Notes: generated by a model from the sequence alone, not told the origin. A stretch of 21,581 nucleotides of DNA from Nemertoderma westbladi (GCA_032718475.1 JAUCBJ010005972.1:1-21581); one strand, 5' to 3'. Counted from the stretch's first letter, positions 10,036 through 19,735 are shown. Made by a program: numbers and translations.

Positions 10036-10483
10036 CGCCGAAAAATACAAATAGCAATGATCTGGCATATTAGAAATGTATTCCATTAGAATCAGCGCCC
10101 TAGAAAACCTGGAAATGTGAATTTATAGCATCGTATAAATGAATTAAAAATTTTGTGTTCTAACTGAAAAGTGCTGGTTACTTGTTTTTTTCATTTTTTT
10201 TCCTACGTAGAGAGGACTAAACAGCCATTTATAGTAATCATATCATTTTTTAATGTTTTCCAAAGTATTTTACACCCCAGAAAACCTGTATTGAAAAATA
10301 ATTAGCCGAATATGTAACTTTCAAATTTGGTGAAAATTGTGCACTACTTGTAATTTTGGTGCTGCAATATAACCACCCCAGTACATTTTTTCGAAAATTT
10401 TTTTTTTCTGCCGGATCCAGACAAGTGATACCTACGTACAACCAAAAAATCAGACGTTTTCGTAAATATTTGTAGATTTTAGT

Positions 10484-10520
10484 GGGGGGGGGGGGGGTCA
10501 ATATGACCCCCTCCCCCCGG
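10484..10520. repeat. Right subterminal hairpin with G14 run
   Basis: G14 (10484-10497) is followed by TCAATATGACCCCCTCCCCCC. It has the same GGGGTCA, ATA, TGACCCC stem-loop as at 9001-9033, about 37 bp inside the right end of the TTAA element. Being nearly palindromic, it serves as an inverted subterminal repeat. Confidence 0.85.
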
Positions 10521-10716
10521 TATTTGTACAACATTTTATAGCCCGGTACTAATAGGGTTAAAAGGAAGTGGCCCATTCAAGACAATGTCTCATTTGAGCC
10601 ACTTAAATGTAAAATGGCCCTCAGTAAACAATGTTTGTAAGGGCGATTTAAAAGGAAGTGGCCCATTTAAGACAATGTCTCATTTGAGCCACTTAAATGT
10701 AAAATGGCCCTAGATG

Positions 10717-11001
10717 GCAATAGATACGAATTGATTTCTATATCTTGTTTCTCGCATTACATGTGTTTTACGTTGGTTCTGAATTCATTGGAATAAATAA
10801 AAACGGTTTTAGACATTTCAAATTTTATTTTTCGGAGGTGTGTGCCAAATAAATAATAAACAAAACTAATAACAAAATTTTAATAAAAAAAACTTCCCAA
10901 GAAATTGTAATATTTATAATCAGCGCCCCAGAAAACCTAAAAATGTGAATTTAAGCACGCTAATAAGAGTAAATTTTTTATTATTTCCGGTATGAATAGG
11001 G
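10717..11001. mobile_element. Truncated second copy of the TTAA-element family
   Basis: Bases 10735-10850 resemble one internal unit of the larger element (TTGTTTCTCGCATTACATGTG, GGTTCTGAATTCATTGGAATA, ATTTTTCGGAGGTG). Bases 10920-10950 match its region near 10095 (CAGCGCCCCAGAAAACCTAA). It ends GAATAGGG directly before TTAA at 11002-11005, as the first copy does. The left end is missing. It sits in the same satellite array. Confidence 0.7.
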
Positions 11002-11165
11002 TTAAAGGTGTAAAAAGGGTAAAAAGTTAAATTGGCCCATTCAAGACAATGTCTCATTGGAGCCACTTAAATGGCCCTCAGTAGACACTGTTCCTAAGGG
11101 CCATTTAAATTGGACTGGGTCCTTCAGACAAATCTCCCATTGGATACACGCAATGAAGGAAATGT

Positions 11166-11245
11166 CATATCATAGCATAGCATAGCATAGCATAGTATAA
11201 TACCATAGCATACAAACATAACATAACATAATGCATAACTATATA
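11166..11245. repeat. ATAGC/ATAAC pentamer microsatellite
   Basis: CATAG units repeat in series from about 11172, passing into CATAC and CATAA variants up to about 11240. Scattered CATAGCATG and CATACC variants continue near 11500 and 11580, suggesting an older, wider repeat. Confidence 0.8.
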
Positions 11246-11910
11246 ATAATTCAGCTGGTCGAGACAATGACAAATATAGAATAGGCCCTATAACAATATT
11301 ATAGATATAGAATAATAATGAAATTTATAGAGGCACATAAGTAATGGCTACAATAATGTAGCACATACTGAATTTGTAAGGCTGAAGTGTTTTCAATACT
11401 AACTGCTAATGGATTATATTCCTGTCACTAGAATATCGTTTCTAGTAGTCGTGAAATGTTAGGATACATACCTAACATAACATCTACAGTTAGTTATCAT
11501 AGCATGCATAGCATACATCTTATATCAGCAAACCAAACATAAACTGTAGCATGCCCTAAGACTAAGGGTCGGACGATACCATGCCAAGCATAGTTATATA
11601 CCATACCATACATACCTTAAATAGCATGCAACATTGTAATCCTAAAGTATATTTCATTGTTTTTTAGGTTTCAAACTATGTTTTGTTAAACTGTAGTGGC
11701 CGCTAAATGAATCAAGTTTCCATAATTATTCATGTGTATTCATGTTGTATTTGTGCAAATTATCAAACTTTCCGTTTGGCACAGCTTAGTGAAGTACAAG
11801 AGACGGCGAAGCACATAATAACAAAGAATCGAATATAGTGGCTGCAGATATGGTTTGACAGATGGGAGCTAGGTATATTAGGTAGTATTTCAAGGTCTAC
11901 CTTTTTTTTG
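11246..11910. other. Interval with no recognisable gene
   Basis: AT-rich sequence with scattered CATAGC/CATACC words. I see no supported coding frame, RNA or transposon end. Confidence 0.5.
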
Positions 11911-11914
11911 CCTG

Positions 11915-11978
11915 AGACGCTAGCGGAATGGTAAGAGCGCCAAACTGGCGGTCACCACTTCGATCCCATCTGGACGTC
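11915..11978 (+). mobile_element. tRNA-derived SINE head or tRNA relic with Pol III A and B boxes
   Basis: TAGCGGAATGG at 11921-11931 fits the A box, and ACTTCGATCCC at 11957-11967 fits the B box at normal tRNA spacing. GACG at 11917 can pair with CGTC near 11975. The anticodon-arm equivalent (CGCCAAACTGGCG) gives a stem with a wrong loop size, so it is not a working tRNA. A poly-T run lies just upstream at 11902-11909. The 3' end of any SINE body could not be set. Confidence 0.65.
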
Positions 11979-12675
11979 ATTCTCGACTTTGCTAAGCTGT
12001 GCCCAACAAAAGTTATAATAATTTTTCATGAATCAATAATTATTGCTGTTCAATTTATTTCAGGGAAATTCGTTTAGTAGAAACATATGTAATTATCAGA
12101 TTCTGCATTTTTGCACTTCTGTTTCTCGCTACTTTTCCTTGTTTCGGCGTCTATATTCTACCTATATTATTTTTTTTTAAAGAAAACTCTATAATTAGGG
12201 CCATTGTGTCAATTATTTTCTTCCACCACTGCGTGGAAGATCGTGGTATTTATTGCTATTTCAAAATATATTTTAGAAGGAAAAAAGTTCTGGAAGGGCC
12301 ATACCTCACTACTTGTTAATTAGAGCCCCCTAGTGGATCATATTAGTATTTCATTTACATCTAAGCAAGTTTGTTGGGTATGCTCAAAAGTTATATATTC
12401 GCACTGGCCCTTATCGGCCAATGCATATATACATATATATATAAATCTTAATATTAATAGAACGGCCTCTATTTGTGGGCCAGCATGGAGACACTATAAC
12501 CAGTACTGTACGGTACTGCGTAGCATTAAATATATATCAATATCTATCTGTTGTTTACGATGGGAGCATTCAAATAGGTAATGCATTTCTGTTCCCGGCA
12601 CTCCGCAAAGGCATGTATCTGATTCGAGGTCAATATATATGTATCTCATATGGGCAAGATTACCTTGCCCAGTTA
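11979..12675. other. Interval without a supported gene
   Basis: May include the body of the SINE at its left. GGGCCAT words occur at 12198 and 12295. Two overlapping short open frames at 12333-12690 show no family features. Nothing else was seen. Confidence 0.5.
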
Positions 12676-13468
12676 TTAGTCCAACGATGAAGGATTATCT
12701 AGATCGGTTACATTCCAATCTGATAGGAGATAACGAAGGGTCAATTTGTATTTCGTCATAATCGCTTGGTAATCGCCTGCGCCATAATTGGCATGTGTAA
12801 GATGAAATTTATTTTTGTGAGTATTTGAAAAGTCCGGTGTCTTTTCCGCGATTGACAGCAGCAAAATAGTTGAACGAAAGTCCATAATGTCTGCTAAATA
12901 TCGTCTCACCATTATCAGGTGTTTATAGAAAACATGTTTCCAGCTAAAGTTGTGCAAAGCAGTCAGCCATGTATTGTAAACTTGGCTATCTTTACGGTAA
13001 CAAATTTTCATCATAAATTTAACAACTATCATTTCGATCAGAACTGAATGATCTGGGAAACAACAAACGAGCTCCATCTTATCAACCGATGGGTTTAAAT
13101 GTGTTCCAACAGCGGATTTCAATATTATAGACCATTTGATCCAGTTCGGCTGTTTGGACAAAAAGACTCCAAACTGGGCATGCGTATAGACATCGTGGTA
13201 GAACAATTGTATTTACCAACTTTATAATCGTTAGAAGGGAGAACCCAAAATTCGGTGAAATGTAGCGGCTTAGAGTATTCCAAATGCCCCAAAACTTTTG
13301 AAGTACGTGACTTATCTGTCTCTTGAATGATAATTTATCATCAAAATAAACTCCTAGGATTTTTACTTGGTTTGTATATTTACAAGATTTCTTGCACAGT
13401 TGTACGCGAGGCAGTTCACAGATTTCTACATTTTCTACTTTAAAGCAAAATTTATTAATAATTACCAT
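12676..13468 (-). pseudogene. Decayed LINE reverse transcriptase, C-terminal part
   Basis: The frame at 13082-13468 reads KILGVYFDDKLSFKRQISH, then RYISPNFGF, then LYACPVWS. This is the typical block downstream of the RT palm in CR1/L2/Jockey-group LINEs (LGV-x-D-x-LSF and an A-P-W motif). A frameshift in the overlap at about 13082-13206 moves the protein into the frame of 12676-13206, which continues as the C-terminal extension. The catalytic FADD, the fingers and the endonuclease are absent. It lies on the opposite strand to the LINE at 14526-19173 and is a separate copy. Confidence 0.65.
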
Positions 13469-13890
13469 CGTAATTACTTATCATAAATAATATATATATA
13501 AATAATGCGAAATCAACAGAAAAATCTTCTAGATCGTTGATTGGGTAAATATTTTACTACCGCAATTTTGGAATTTTGATTGGATATTTACTTTTTTGTA
13601 TTTTATGAAATGAAATGAAATGATTTTTTGTATTTTTTAAAAGTATTTTATGTGCGCATTTTGGCGGATAAAAAAGTGAATTTTTAGAAGAAATATAATT
13701 GAATTATTTAGAGTTTGCAGAAATAAAAAAATAATAATAAAAATATTTAGAATTCGCAGAGACGAAAATAATAAAATTAATTGGCCCAAATCAGCCACCG
13801 TAGGATGTCCAAATTGTCTCTGTCCCATCTCGCTCTCGGTAAAGTTGTACATAGTGTAATTGCGTTTTATATTGACATATTGGTATTAGG
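13469..13890. other. AT-rich interval without a gene
   Basis: Low-complexity AT-rich DNA with AAATG pentamers near 13607 and AATAA runs near 13730. No coding frame with family features is seen. Confidence 0.5.
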
Positions 13891-13893
13891 TTA

Positions 13894-14162
13894 AGCCCCG
13901 TTCACATCCAATGGTGCGTGAGTGGTAAAGTAGTCTGGCGGTATTGAAGTGGTAAGCCAGCGGTACACTACCCGGAGCCCGTTCACACCCAACGGTACCG
14001 TTGCTGTAACTGATTGTCTATCTGTCGACTGTAAATTCAACAGGAAATTACATTAATTGTTTTAACATTGTTTAAATGGGCTGCGGTAAACCGCGCCGTT
14101 TAGCGCAAAACTACCTGTTGGGTCGTTCGCGGTGTACCGTTCCGTTGGATGTGGACGGGCCT
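13894..14162. mobile_element. 269-bp MITE, PIF/Harbinger-like
   Basis: The element is flanked by TTA at 13891-13893 and 14163-14165. The left end AGCCCCGTTCACATCCAATG and the reverse complement of the right end (AGGCCCGTCCACATCCAACG) form inverted repeats. A TTA target and GCCCGTTCACA-type ends fit PIF/Harbinger MITEs. A second end-like copy (GAGCCCGTTCACACCCAACG) lies inside at about 13975, so the element contains a duplicated end or a nested insertion. No coding sequence. Confidence 0.7.
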
Positions 14163-14165
14163 TTA

Positions 14166-14525
14166 GCGTAGTACCGTAATTGTGATAGTGTAATATTGTA
14201 TTTGTAACTAAGTAACATAATTAAAGGACCCCCTTGGAAATAAGCTGCAAAGGTTTAGAGGTACTGTAATCAAATCATATATGTTATGTTTCCTGACTGG
14301 TGGAGGGACAGGAAGCTATATATTATTGACATACAGTATAATATATGTCAATACTGCTGCTGTAATTACTGCTGTACTGGCATACCGGTACTAACTACTG
14401 ACAAACTGCATTAACGTAATATAAATGCATTTGTTATATGGTTAGTGTTTATGGTTATATCACTTTCCCGTTGAAGATTGGTCTCTACTACTATTCCCTT
14501 CTGATTGCACACCTGTAATATTGAT
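14166..14525. other. Upstream region of the LINE; no gene seen
   Basis: Contains a TACTGCTGCTG/TACTGCTG stretch near 14353-14378 and a CATACCGGTAC palindrome near 14383. The 5' UTR of the LINE probably lies here, but its 5' end could not be located. Confidence 0.4.
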
Positions 14526-15223
14526 ATGACTGTGTGCAAGGCATGCAACCGATCAGAACCGGGGATGACCCTGGTTGCTGGTAATTGTTCACCATGTGCG
14601 GCACAACTAGCAACACTGGCTAGTGGTGCCAATACCCGCAACTCACGGCGACCTTCAACAGGGACTACAGCGACTTCCGGCTCAACGCAAACTACACCTG
14701 CCCCAAAACGTGCAAGTATGAAGAAGGATATCCATATCTGCAATAACTCTCCAGTCTCCACACTGCAAGAAGAAAGTTGTCGGCAAAAACTGTCTTGCAT
14801 GTGTTAGGTGTGACAACTAGTTGCATGCCGGTTGTTTAAATCTAATGACATCTGAAGTTGCTGTGTTAGTTAAATGTAAGAACGCAAAGATTGTGTGCAA
14901 CAACTCTGAGATGATATGGTGTGATATGTCGTGTTCAGAAGCAAACTTCATCCCTGCAAATAGTCAATGGATGGTCGAGTATCCGGATAAGATCATTGCT
15001 TGCTGAGATTGTCTCATTCAAAAACGAGACAAAATTGGCCTTAGATGCTATTAAAGCCAATTCGACATCGATCTTACACAGCATTGGATGTTGGAGTGAA
15101 CCAGAAGCAAATGTCTCTGATGAGCCCCAAGTCGCACATGTCCCAGGCAGTGACTGGATTACTGCGGGGACCAGACGAAAACACGGCACTCAAACCCAAC
15201 ATATAACCCCTAGTGTGATACAC

Positions 15224-16483
15224 CATGGAATACTAAATATACACGGAACCGCATTAGTGTTATTTTTTCGGCCCCGAAATTTTTTTTAATAAAATGGTAG
15301 TATATGCCATAGAAAACTCAGAAAAAAAATTTAAGCAAATTTGACCGGAGCGTTTCCATGGAAACCGGGCAAACATAAAATTTCTAGGTTTTGCCATGAA
15401 TTAATTATTTTTTCCATCTACTACCCTATTTATTTTTATCCTATTTATTTTTATTTCTAGCACAGGTAACTATAGCAACGAGGTAAAATCTACACAAAAT
15501 ATACAAAATATACACACATACGCATGTGGCATACGGATAGCCGTATTTTTAACTAGCTAGTATTTTTTGAAATTATAAAAAAATGTGAAAACATTGATTC
15601 TAGAATGTTTTCCAATATTAAAAAAACACTAAATAAAATATTATTTTTTTTATTTTCAAAAATACTAGCTAGTGAAAAAAATACTACTAGATGTCAGAAA
15701 AAATGTATACTAAGGTTCTAGAACAATCACCAATGTTCTAGAACATAATAAAATGCAACAAAACCAAATAAAAAGACATACACATTTTTTAAATTTGCTG
15801 TACCAAGGATATAGGCCTACACAACACATACCATACTACAGTACCGGTACCGGTAGTACCAAATATATAACATGTCATAGAACATTTTATGCGTGATATA
15901 ATAATAAAATCCTTACCTGGCGTATTCAGCCCCTGACGAATCGCTTGTTTCCATTCATTGCAAACAGCAACATCAATAGGAAACCGGTGCAAATGGTCTT
16001 TTGACTTGCATACTAAACAAGTACGTGGCATGATGTAGATAGTTCACTATGTGTAGCCAGTGAAGTAATGAAGACCCTACTGTGTAGAGACTAAAGGTTA
16101 CCGCGATGTACTGGTTAATTGTAATCGAAAAATTATCGGTTAAAATATTGTTTTAAAATAGTGCAGCTGTAGCTAGTTGTGGTAATAATAATATTGTTGA
16201 AAACCAACGCATCAATATTACAACAGCGCAGTTCAAGAATAATGACACTACTACTTGTTGCCATAGAAATATATCGCAAATAAGATTAAATCGCCCCCAA
16301 CACTGCATTTCTTGTTGCCAAATATGAAAACTTTGACGGATTATATCTCGAGAACGCTCCGGTCGAATTTGCTTAAATTTTTTTTCTGGGGTTTCTATGG
16401 CATATACTACCACTTTATTGAAAAAAATATCGGGGCCGAAAAAATAACACTAATGCGGTTCCGTCTATATTTAGTATTCCATG
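15224..16483 (-). mobile_element. Internally deleted P-like DNA transposon carrying one THAP exon
   Basis: The element begins CATGGAATACTAAATATA and ends in its reverse complement apart from one base. The inverted repeats continue for about 130 bp (15224-15353 and 16353-16483) and include GGAACCGCATTAGTG. GATACAC flanks it at 15217-15223 and 16484-16490, a 7-bp duplication or 8 bp if the end base is counted differently. P elements are known for THAP-domain transposases, CATG ends and about 8-bp duplications. Inside lie a minus-strand THAP exon, an inverted repeat of ACTAGCTAGTATTTTT (15551-15674) and paired GTTCTAGAAC palindromes. The catalytic part of a transposase is absent. hAT elements also make 8-bp duplications but do not usually carry THAP. 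Confidence 0.72.
15917..16031 (-). pseudogene. First exon of a THAP-domain protein (P-type transposase N-terminus)
   Basis: The ATG at 16031-16029 starts MPRTCLVCKSKDHLHRFP. The C-x2-C pair at residues 5 and 8, HRFP at 15-18 and a Trp at residue 27 match the first half of the THAP zinc finger, a C2CH DNA-binding fold. The coding resemblance stops at residue 38, where CCAG is followed by GTAAGG at 15916-15911, a good 5' splice site. The expected second half (C-x2-H) is not found downstream within the element, so the finger is incomplete unless joined to an exon elsewhere. This is probably a relic of the transposase 5' end. A stand-alone use of the exon by a host transcript is possible but unsupported. 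Confidence 0.72.
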
Positions 16484-17209
16484 GATACACCGACGGGCTT
16501 CGGAACTTGAACTACAGAAAGCGAAACAGGCAAACATTGTGATCCATGATATTCCCCCTTGTCCGTCGAACAACACTAAGGAATGAATCCAATATGATAA
16601 AGATATTGTAAAGTCAATGATCTCAGCTAATGCTCCAAGAGTGCAATATCTTAAGGTTTCATCGGTTGCGCCGATTTGAAGGTGGCCATCAGGTGGGTTA
16701 CATGAACAAGTTAATCATCACCATGAGTTCCGCTGAGCAGTGCCCTGCACTGCTTGGTAAGCGAGTTAATGGTCATGTTCGTCTTTCTAGCGATAGACTC
16801 AGCAGCATTAATGATATTGGTGAAGTTCGCATCACAGCAGATAGAACATATGAACAATGCAAGAATGCTCATGAACGCTACCAATGGTGCATTGGTCATT
16901 CCACCAAGGGGATGCTGTCTGCTGTGGAATCATCCTCTGCACTCCCTATCTTTTCCGGAGGTAGAAAGGTACAGAGCCAAGGAGTGAGTGCTACGGTTTC
17001 TGTATCCGATCCATCGATAGCCACCGCGAACTATCTACACAACGTTAGTAGGGTCTCCACTGATGATGAAGTTTCTCTTTCTAGACCCCAAAACCTAGGA
17101 ATGATAAATGCAACGACCAATATCCAGAAATCTGGTGATGGAGTTAGTGAGTTTTGTGTTAATCCAGTTGGTTCACCAGTCTTCACAGTCAGGTTGACTA
17201 CGTCATCAA

Positions 17210-19173
17210 TTGGGTGATTGTCTAGGTAGTAGGCCTACTGGTAACTTTACTGTTTTAAACACAAATGCCCAGTGTATTAGAAACAAACTTAATGAGTTGC
17301 ATGTCAGGGTTGCATTAATAAAACCTGATATAATTGCAGTGACTGAAACCTGGTTAGATAGTACAATTCATAATGAAGCCCTTTCTATATTGAATTATGA
17401 GTTATATAGATATGATAGAGATACCGATGGTGGTGGTGCTGCACTTTATATACGACAGTCTAATATGTTTTCAGTTGAAATAGTTAACCCAGGCAATATC
17501 TGTTTGATGATTTTATCTGTTTACATACAAATCAGAATAATGGTCATAATTTTACAGTTTGCTGTATTTACCGCTCTACAGCATCTTCACATGCTAATGA
17601 CACAGCTTTGTATGTTTTAATTGACAAGTTACTTGTTAATTGTGGTTGTGAAATTTTGTTTACCTGTGATTTTAATTTCCATCATATAGATTGGGAAAAT
17701 TTGTGTACATTACCTAAGGCAAGGCAATTTGAGCGTGATTTTCTCGAATTTGTTCTTGATAATAATCTTTTTGAAACGTTTTTGAAAACACAAGACTGGA
17801 TAGAAACCATATTTTGAGTTCTAGATTAGACTTATTTTTACTAAATCCATTAATTCAATTTCTGATGTACGTGTACTCTGTGCTCTTGGGAAGTCTGACC
17901 ATAGTGTGGTGCATGAAGTCTTGAATGTACACCGGGATTTTTAGTGAACCTACTCAGACATACTTGAGATATGACATGACAAGGGTGAATACGACAACTG
18001 GCGAACATCCCTCCGTGACATTGACTGGGATGACCGTCTGGAAGGCAAGGACGCTGACAAGGCATGGACTGAACTCAAGACTGAATTGCGTAAGGGTACT
18101 GAACAATTCGTCCCCCATGGAATGAACCTTGGATGACCGGTCTGTATATGCAGAAAACAACTGCTTTTCCACTGCTGGCAACAACACCATACCGATCGTA
18201 ATTCCCAGCGATATGTATTATCTAGACAGTCTACGGGACGCCAAGTTCGTAATGCAAAAAAGAATTTTGAAAGGAATGTTGCTGAGAAATGTAAAACTAA
18301 CCCTAAAGCTTTCTGGTCGTATGTAAACTCCAAGAGGAAAACCAAATCAACTATTGGTCCCCTACGTACCAACAACAATGAAATCATTACATCACCATAT
18401 GGAATGTCAGAATTACTTAGTAAGACATATGCGTCCATTTTTACCAAGCCTGACTCATCTGACCAACTGCATTCTGTTTCGTCCTTACGCACATACATTC
18501 CACCTACCACACAGATTGAACCCATTGTAAATGTAGATTTTTCTCTTGAACAGGTTCAGTATGAGCTGGAACACCTAAACACAAACAAAGCTGCTGGCCC
18601 AGATGGTCTACATGGTAGGATATTGAAGGAACTGGTTAATGTTATTGCTGCTCCTTTTATGTCAATTTTTCAACTGTCGTTTGACTCTGGTGTTATTCCT
18701 TCAGATTTGCGAGAATCAATAGTGTCCCCGATCTAGAAGAGACAACCAAAACGTGTGCCAGATAATTATCATCCTGTTTCCCTAACATGTATATTAGCGA
18801 AAGTGTGTGAGAAATTCATCCGGAATGCTCTAGTGAGTCACTTCGAGGATCACCAACTCTTTTCAGATGCTCAACATGGTGCACGTTCCCACAGATCTAC
18901 AGTAACACAGCTTCTTAAGTGTTATTCCTAGACCTACGCAGAGCTTTTGACACAGTTTCCCACCCTCTGCTGTTTCAAAAACTTCATGAGTATTGGTGTA
19001 CAAGGCCACTTGGCGCAGTGGATACAAGGTTTCCTGACAGATCGGTCCCAGTGTGTCAGGTTAGATGGTGTTCTCAGTACTCCTATATCTGTTACCAGTG
19101 GTGTGCCTCAAGGAACTGTCACTGCTTTCGTCAATGATGTGCCTTCCATTGTTTCATCCCTATGCAAGATTTT
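17210..19173 (+). pseudogene. LINE ORF2: AP endonuclease and N-terminal reverse transcriptase, truncated
   Basis: ORF2 starts in a frame overlapping the ORF1 stop (17215-17217). Endonuclease motifs are AVTETWLDS (near 17335), GGGAALYIR (near 17430), CDFN in place of GDFN at 17664-17675, and SDH at 17893-17901 in another frame. The RT follows: NKAAGPDGLHGR (near 18585), DNYHPVSLT (near 18760), FLDLRRAFDTVSH (near 18925) with the first catalytic Asp, SGVPQGT (near 19095), and VNDVPSI. About eight residues normally found between GVPQGT and the ND motif are missing. The coding sequence ends at 19173, where the large element begins, just before the expected FADD box. Several frameshifts and the stop at 18734-18736 show decay. 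The RT style fits L2/CR1/Jockey. Confidence 0.8.
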
Positions 19174-19659
19174 TGTAAAAGCTTTTGTGGGATAACTGAT
19201 TAGTTTGCCTTGTTGGCCAGTTCCCCCCCAGTCGCTAAGAATACTCTCAAAGTGATCTATAACTAAAAATAGTGCAAGTTACCAGCTTATTGGCTGATTT
19301 GCTATACGCAGGCATCTGGGCTCTGTTTAATCGGCCAACAAGCCTAGGGAGGTTGCGTCATAGCCTTATTTTTGTATCTCCCAATAGAATTTGAGTTAGC
19401 CTTGATTTTGACCAATCACAGAGTACTGAACTGAAAATTTCCTATCTCACTGCTCTTTCTCTGTGTTGAACGGGAGCTTCGTGGAATAAGAGTGGTTGGT
19501 ATACTCGTATAGAGCAGTAGTCACGAGTTTTTCAAAGCCACGAAAGAACGGCTTTTTAGTGTTTTGTGCTTTCTGCTTTTTAGCTCAACACTAGTAGGTT
19601 TAATTACAAGGACATATATCCTTTAACTGACGAAATCTGCAATTTCTCTGCAAATCTCT

Positions 19660-19735
19660 GCAATTTCGTAATCACTGCATACTGCAGTACTGCATAACTG
19701 GCTTTGTGAATACTGCATACTGCTATTTGTTGTCG
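19660..19735. repeat. Short CTGCAA/TACTGCA-rich stretch in the right arm
   Basis: CTCTGCAA and TACTGCATACTGC words repeat irregularly from about 19640 to 19727. The left arm lacks this expansion, so it is specific to the right copy. No function is visible. Confidence 0.55.

Larger units (their letters stand above)
8988..10557. mobile_element. Non-autonomous TTAA-target element (piggyBac-type termini likely)
   Basis: The element is flanked by TTAA at 8984-8987 and 10558-10561, and begins CCCTATTA and ends TAATAGGG. Removing it with one TTAA rebuilds a satellite unit (GGGCCAC, TTAA, AAGGAAGTGGCCC) that matches its neighbours. Both ends carry a G13-14 run followed by TCAATATGACCCC. The interior is mainly a 163-bp tandem array. 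No transposase frame is seen. CCC ends with TTAA duplication fit piggyBac; Kolobok elements also use TTAA and cannot be excluded. Confidence 0.8.
8765..11145 (+). repeat. About 90-bp satellite array, five to six units, interrupted twice
   Basis: The unit runs CCCTCAGTAAACAATGTTTG, TAAGGGCCATTTAAAAGGAA, GTGGCCCATTTAAGACAATG, TCTCATTTGAGCCACTTAAA, TGTAAAATGG (90 bp for the unit at 10617-10706). Units lie at about 8765, 8854, 8953 (continued at 10558), 10617, 10707 (truncated), then about 11030 and 11093 in decayed form. The third unit is split by the element at 8988-10557 and the fifth by the remnant at 10717-11001. Each unit holds several GGCC plus TTAAA motifs, echoing the repeat at 4664-4985. 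Confidence 0.85.
14526..17217 (+). pseudogene. LINE ORF1: zinc-finger-like N-terminus and RNA-binding-type C-terminus, interrupted
   Basis: The ATG at 14526 begins MTVCKACNR, with several Cys residues, then a Thr/Ser-rich linker. After a frame change, CLACVRCDN, a TAG at 14818-14820, then LHAGC follow. Spacing of Cys, His and Cys fits a PHD-type C4HC3 finger with the usual Trp replaced by the stop. A helical stretch (EIVSFKNETKLALDAIKA) comes next. A 1260-bp P-like element splits the gene at 15224-16483. Beyond it, NIVIHDIPPC, KLIITMSSAEQ and ITADRTYEQ resemble the RRM-like and C-terminal parts of LINE ORF1 proteins. A TGA at 16584 and a frameshift near 16650 add to the damage. The last 195 codons (16630-17217) are open. 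The family reading is by eye. Confidence 0.65.

Noticed and set aside
9302-10057. Minus-strand frames with a repeated peptide theme
   Set aside because: The period is usually 163 bp, so the frame shifts between units. The peptides most likely mirror the DNA repeat.
11915-11978. Functional tRNA gene
   Set aside because: The boxes are present, but the anticodon arm has the wrong loop size and the acceptor stem pairs only partly.
17850-18525. Minus-strand open frames of up to 191 codons
   Set aside because: They are antisense to the LINE ORF2 region, whose endonuclease and RT motifs are on the plus strand.
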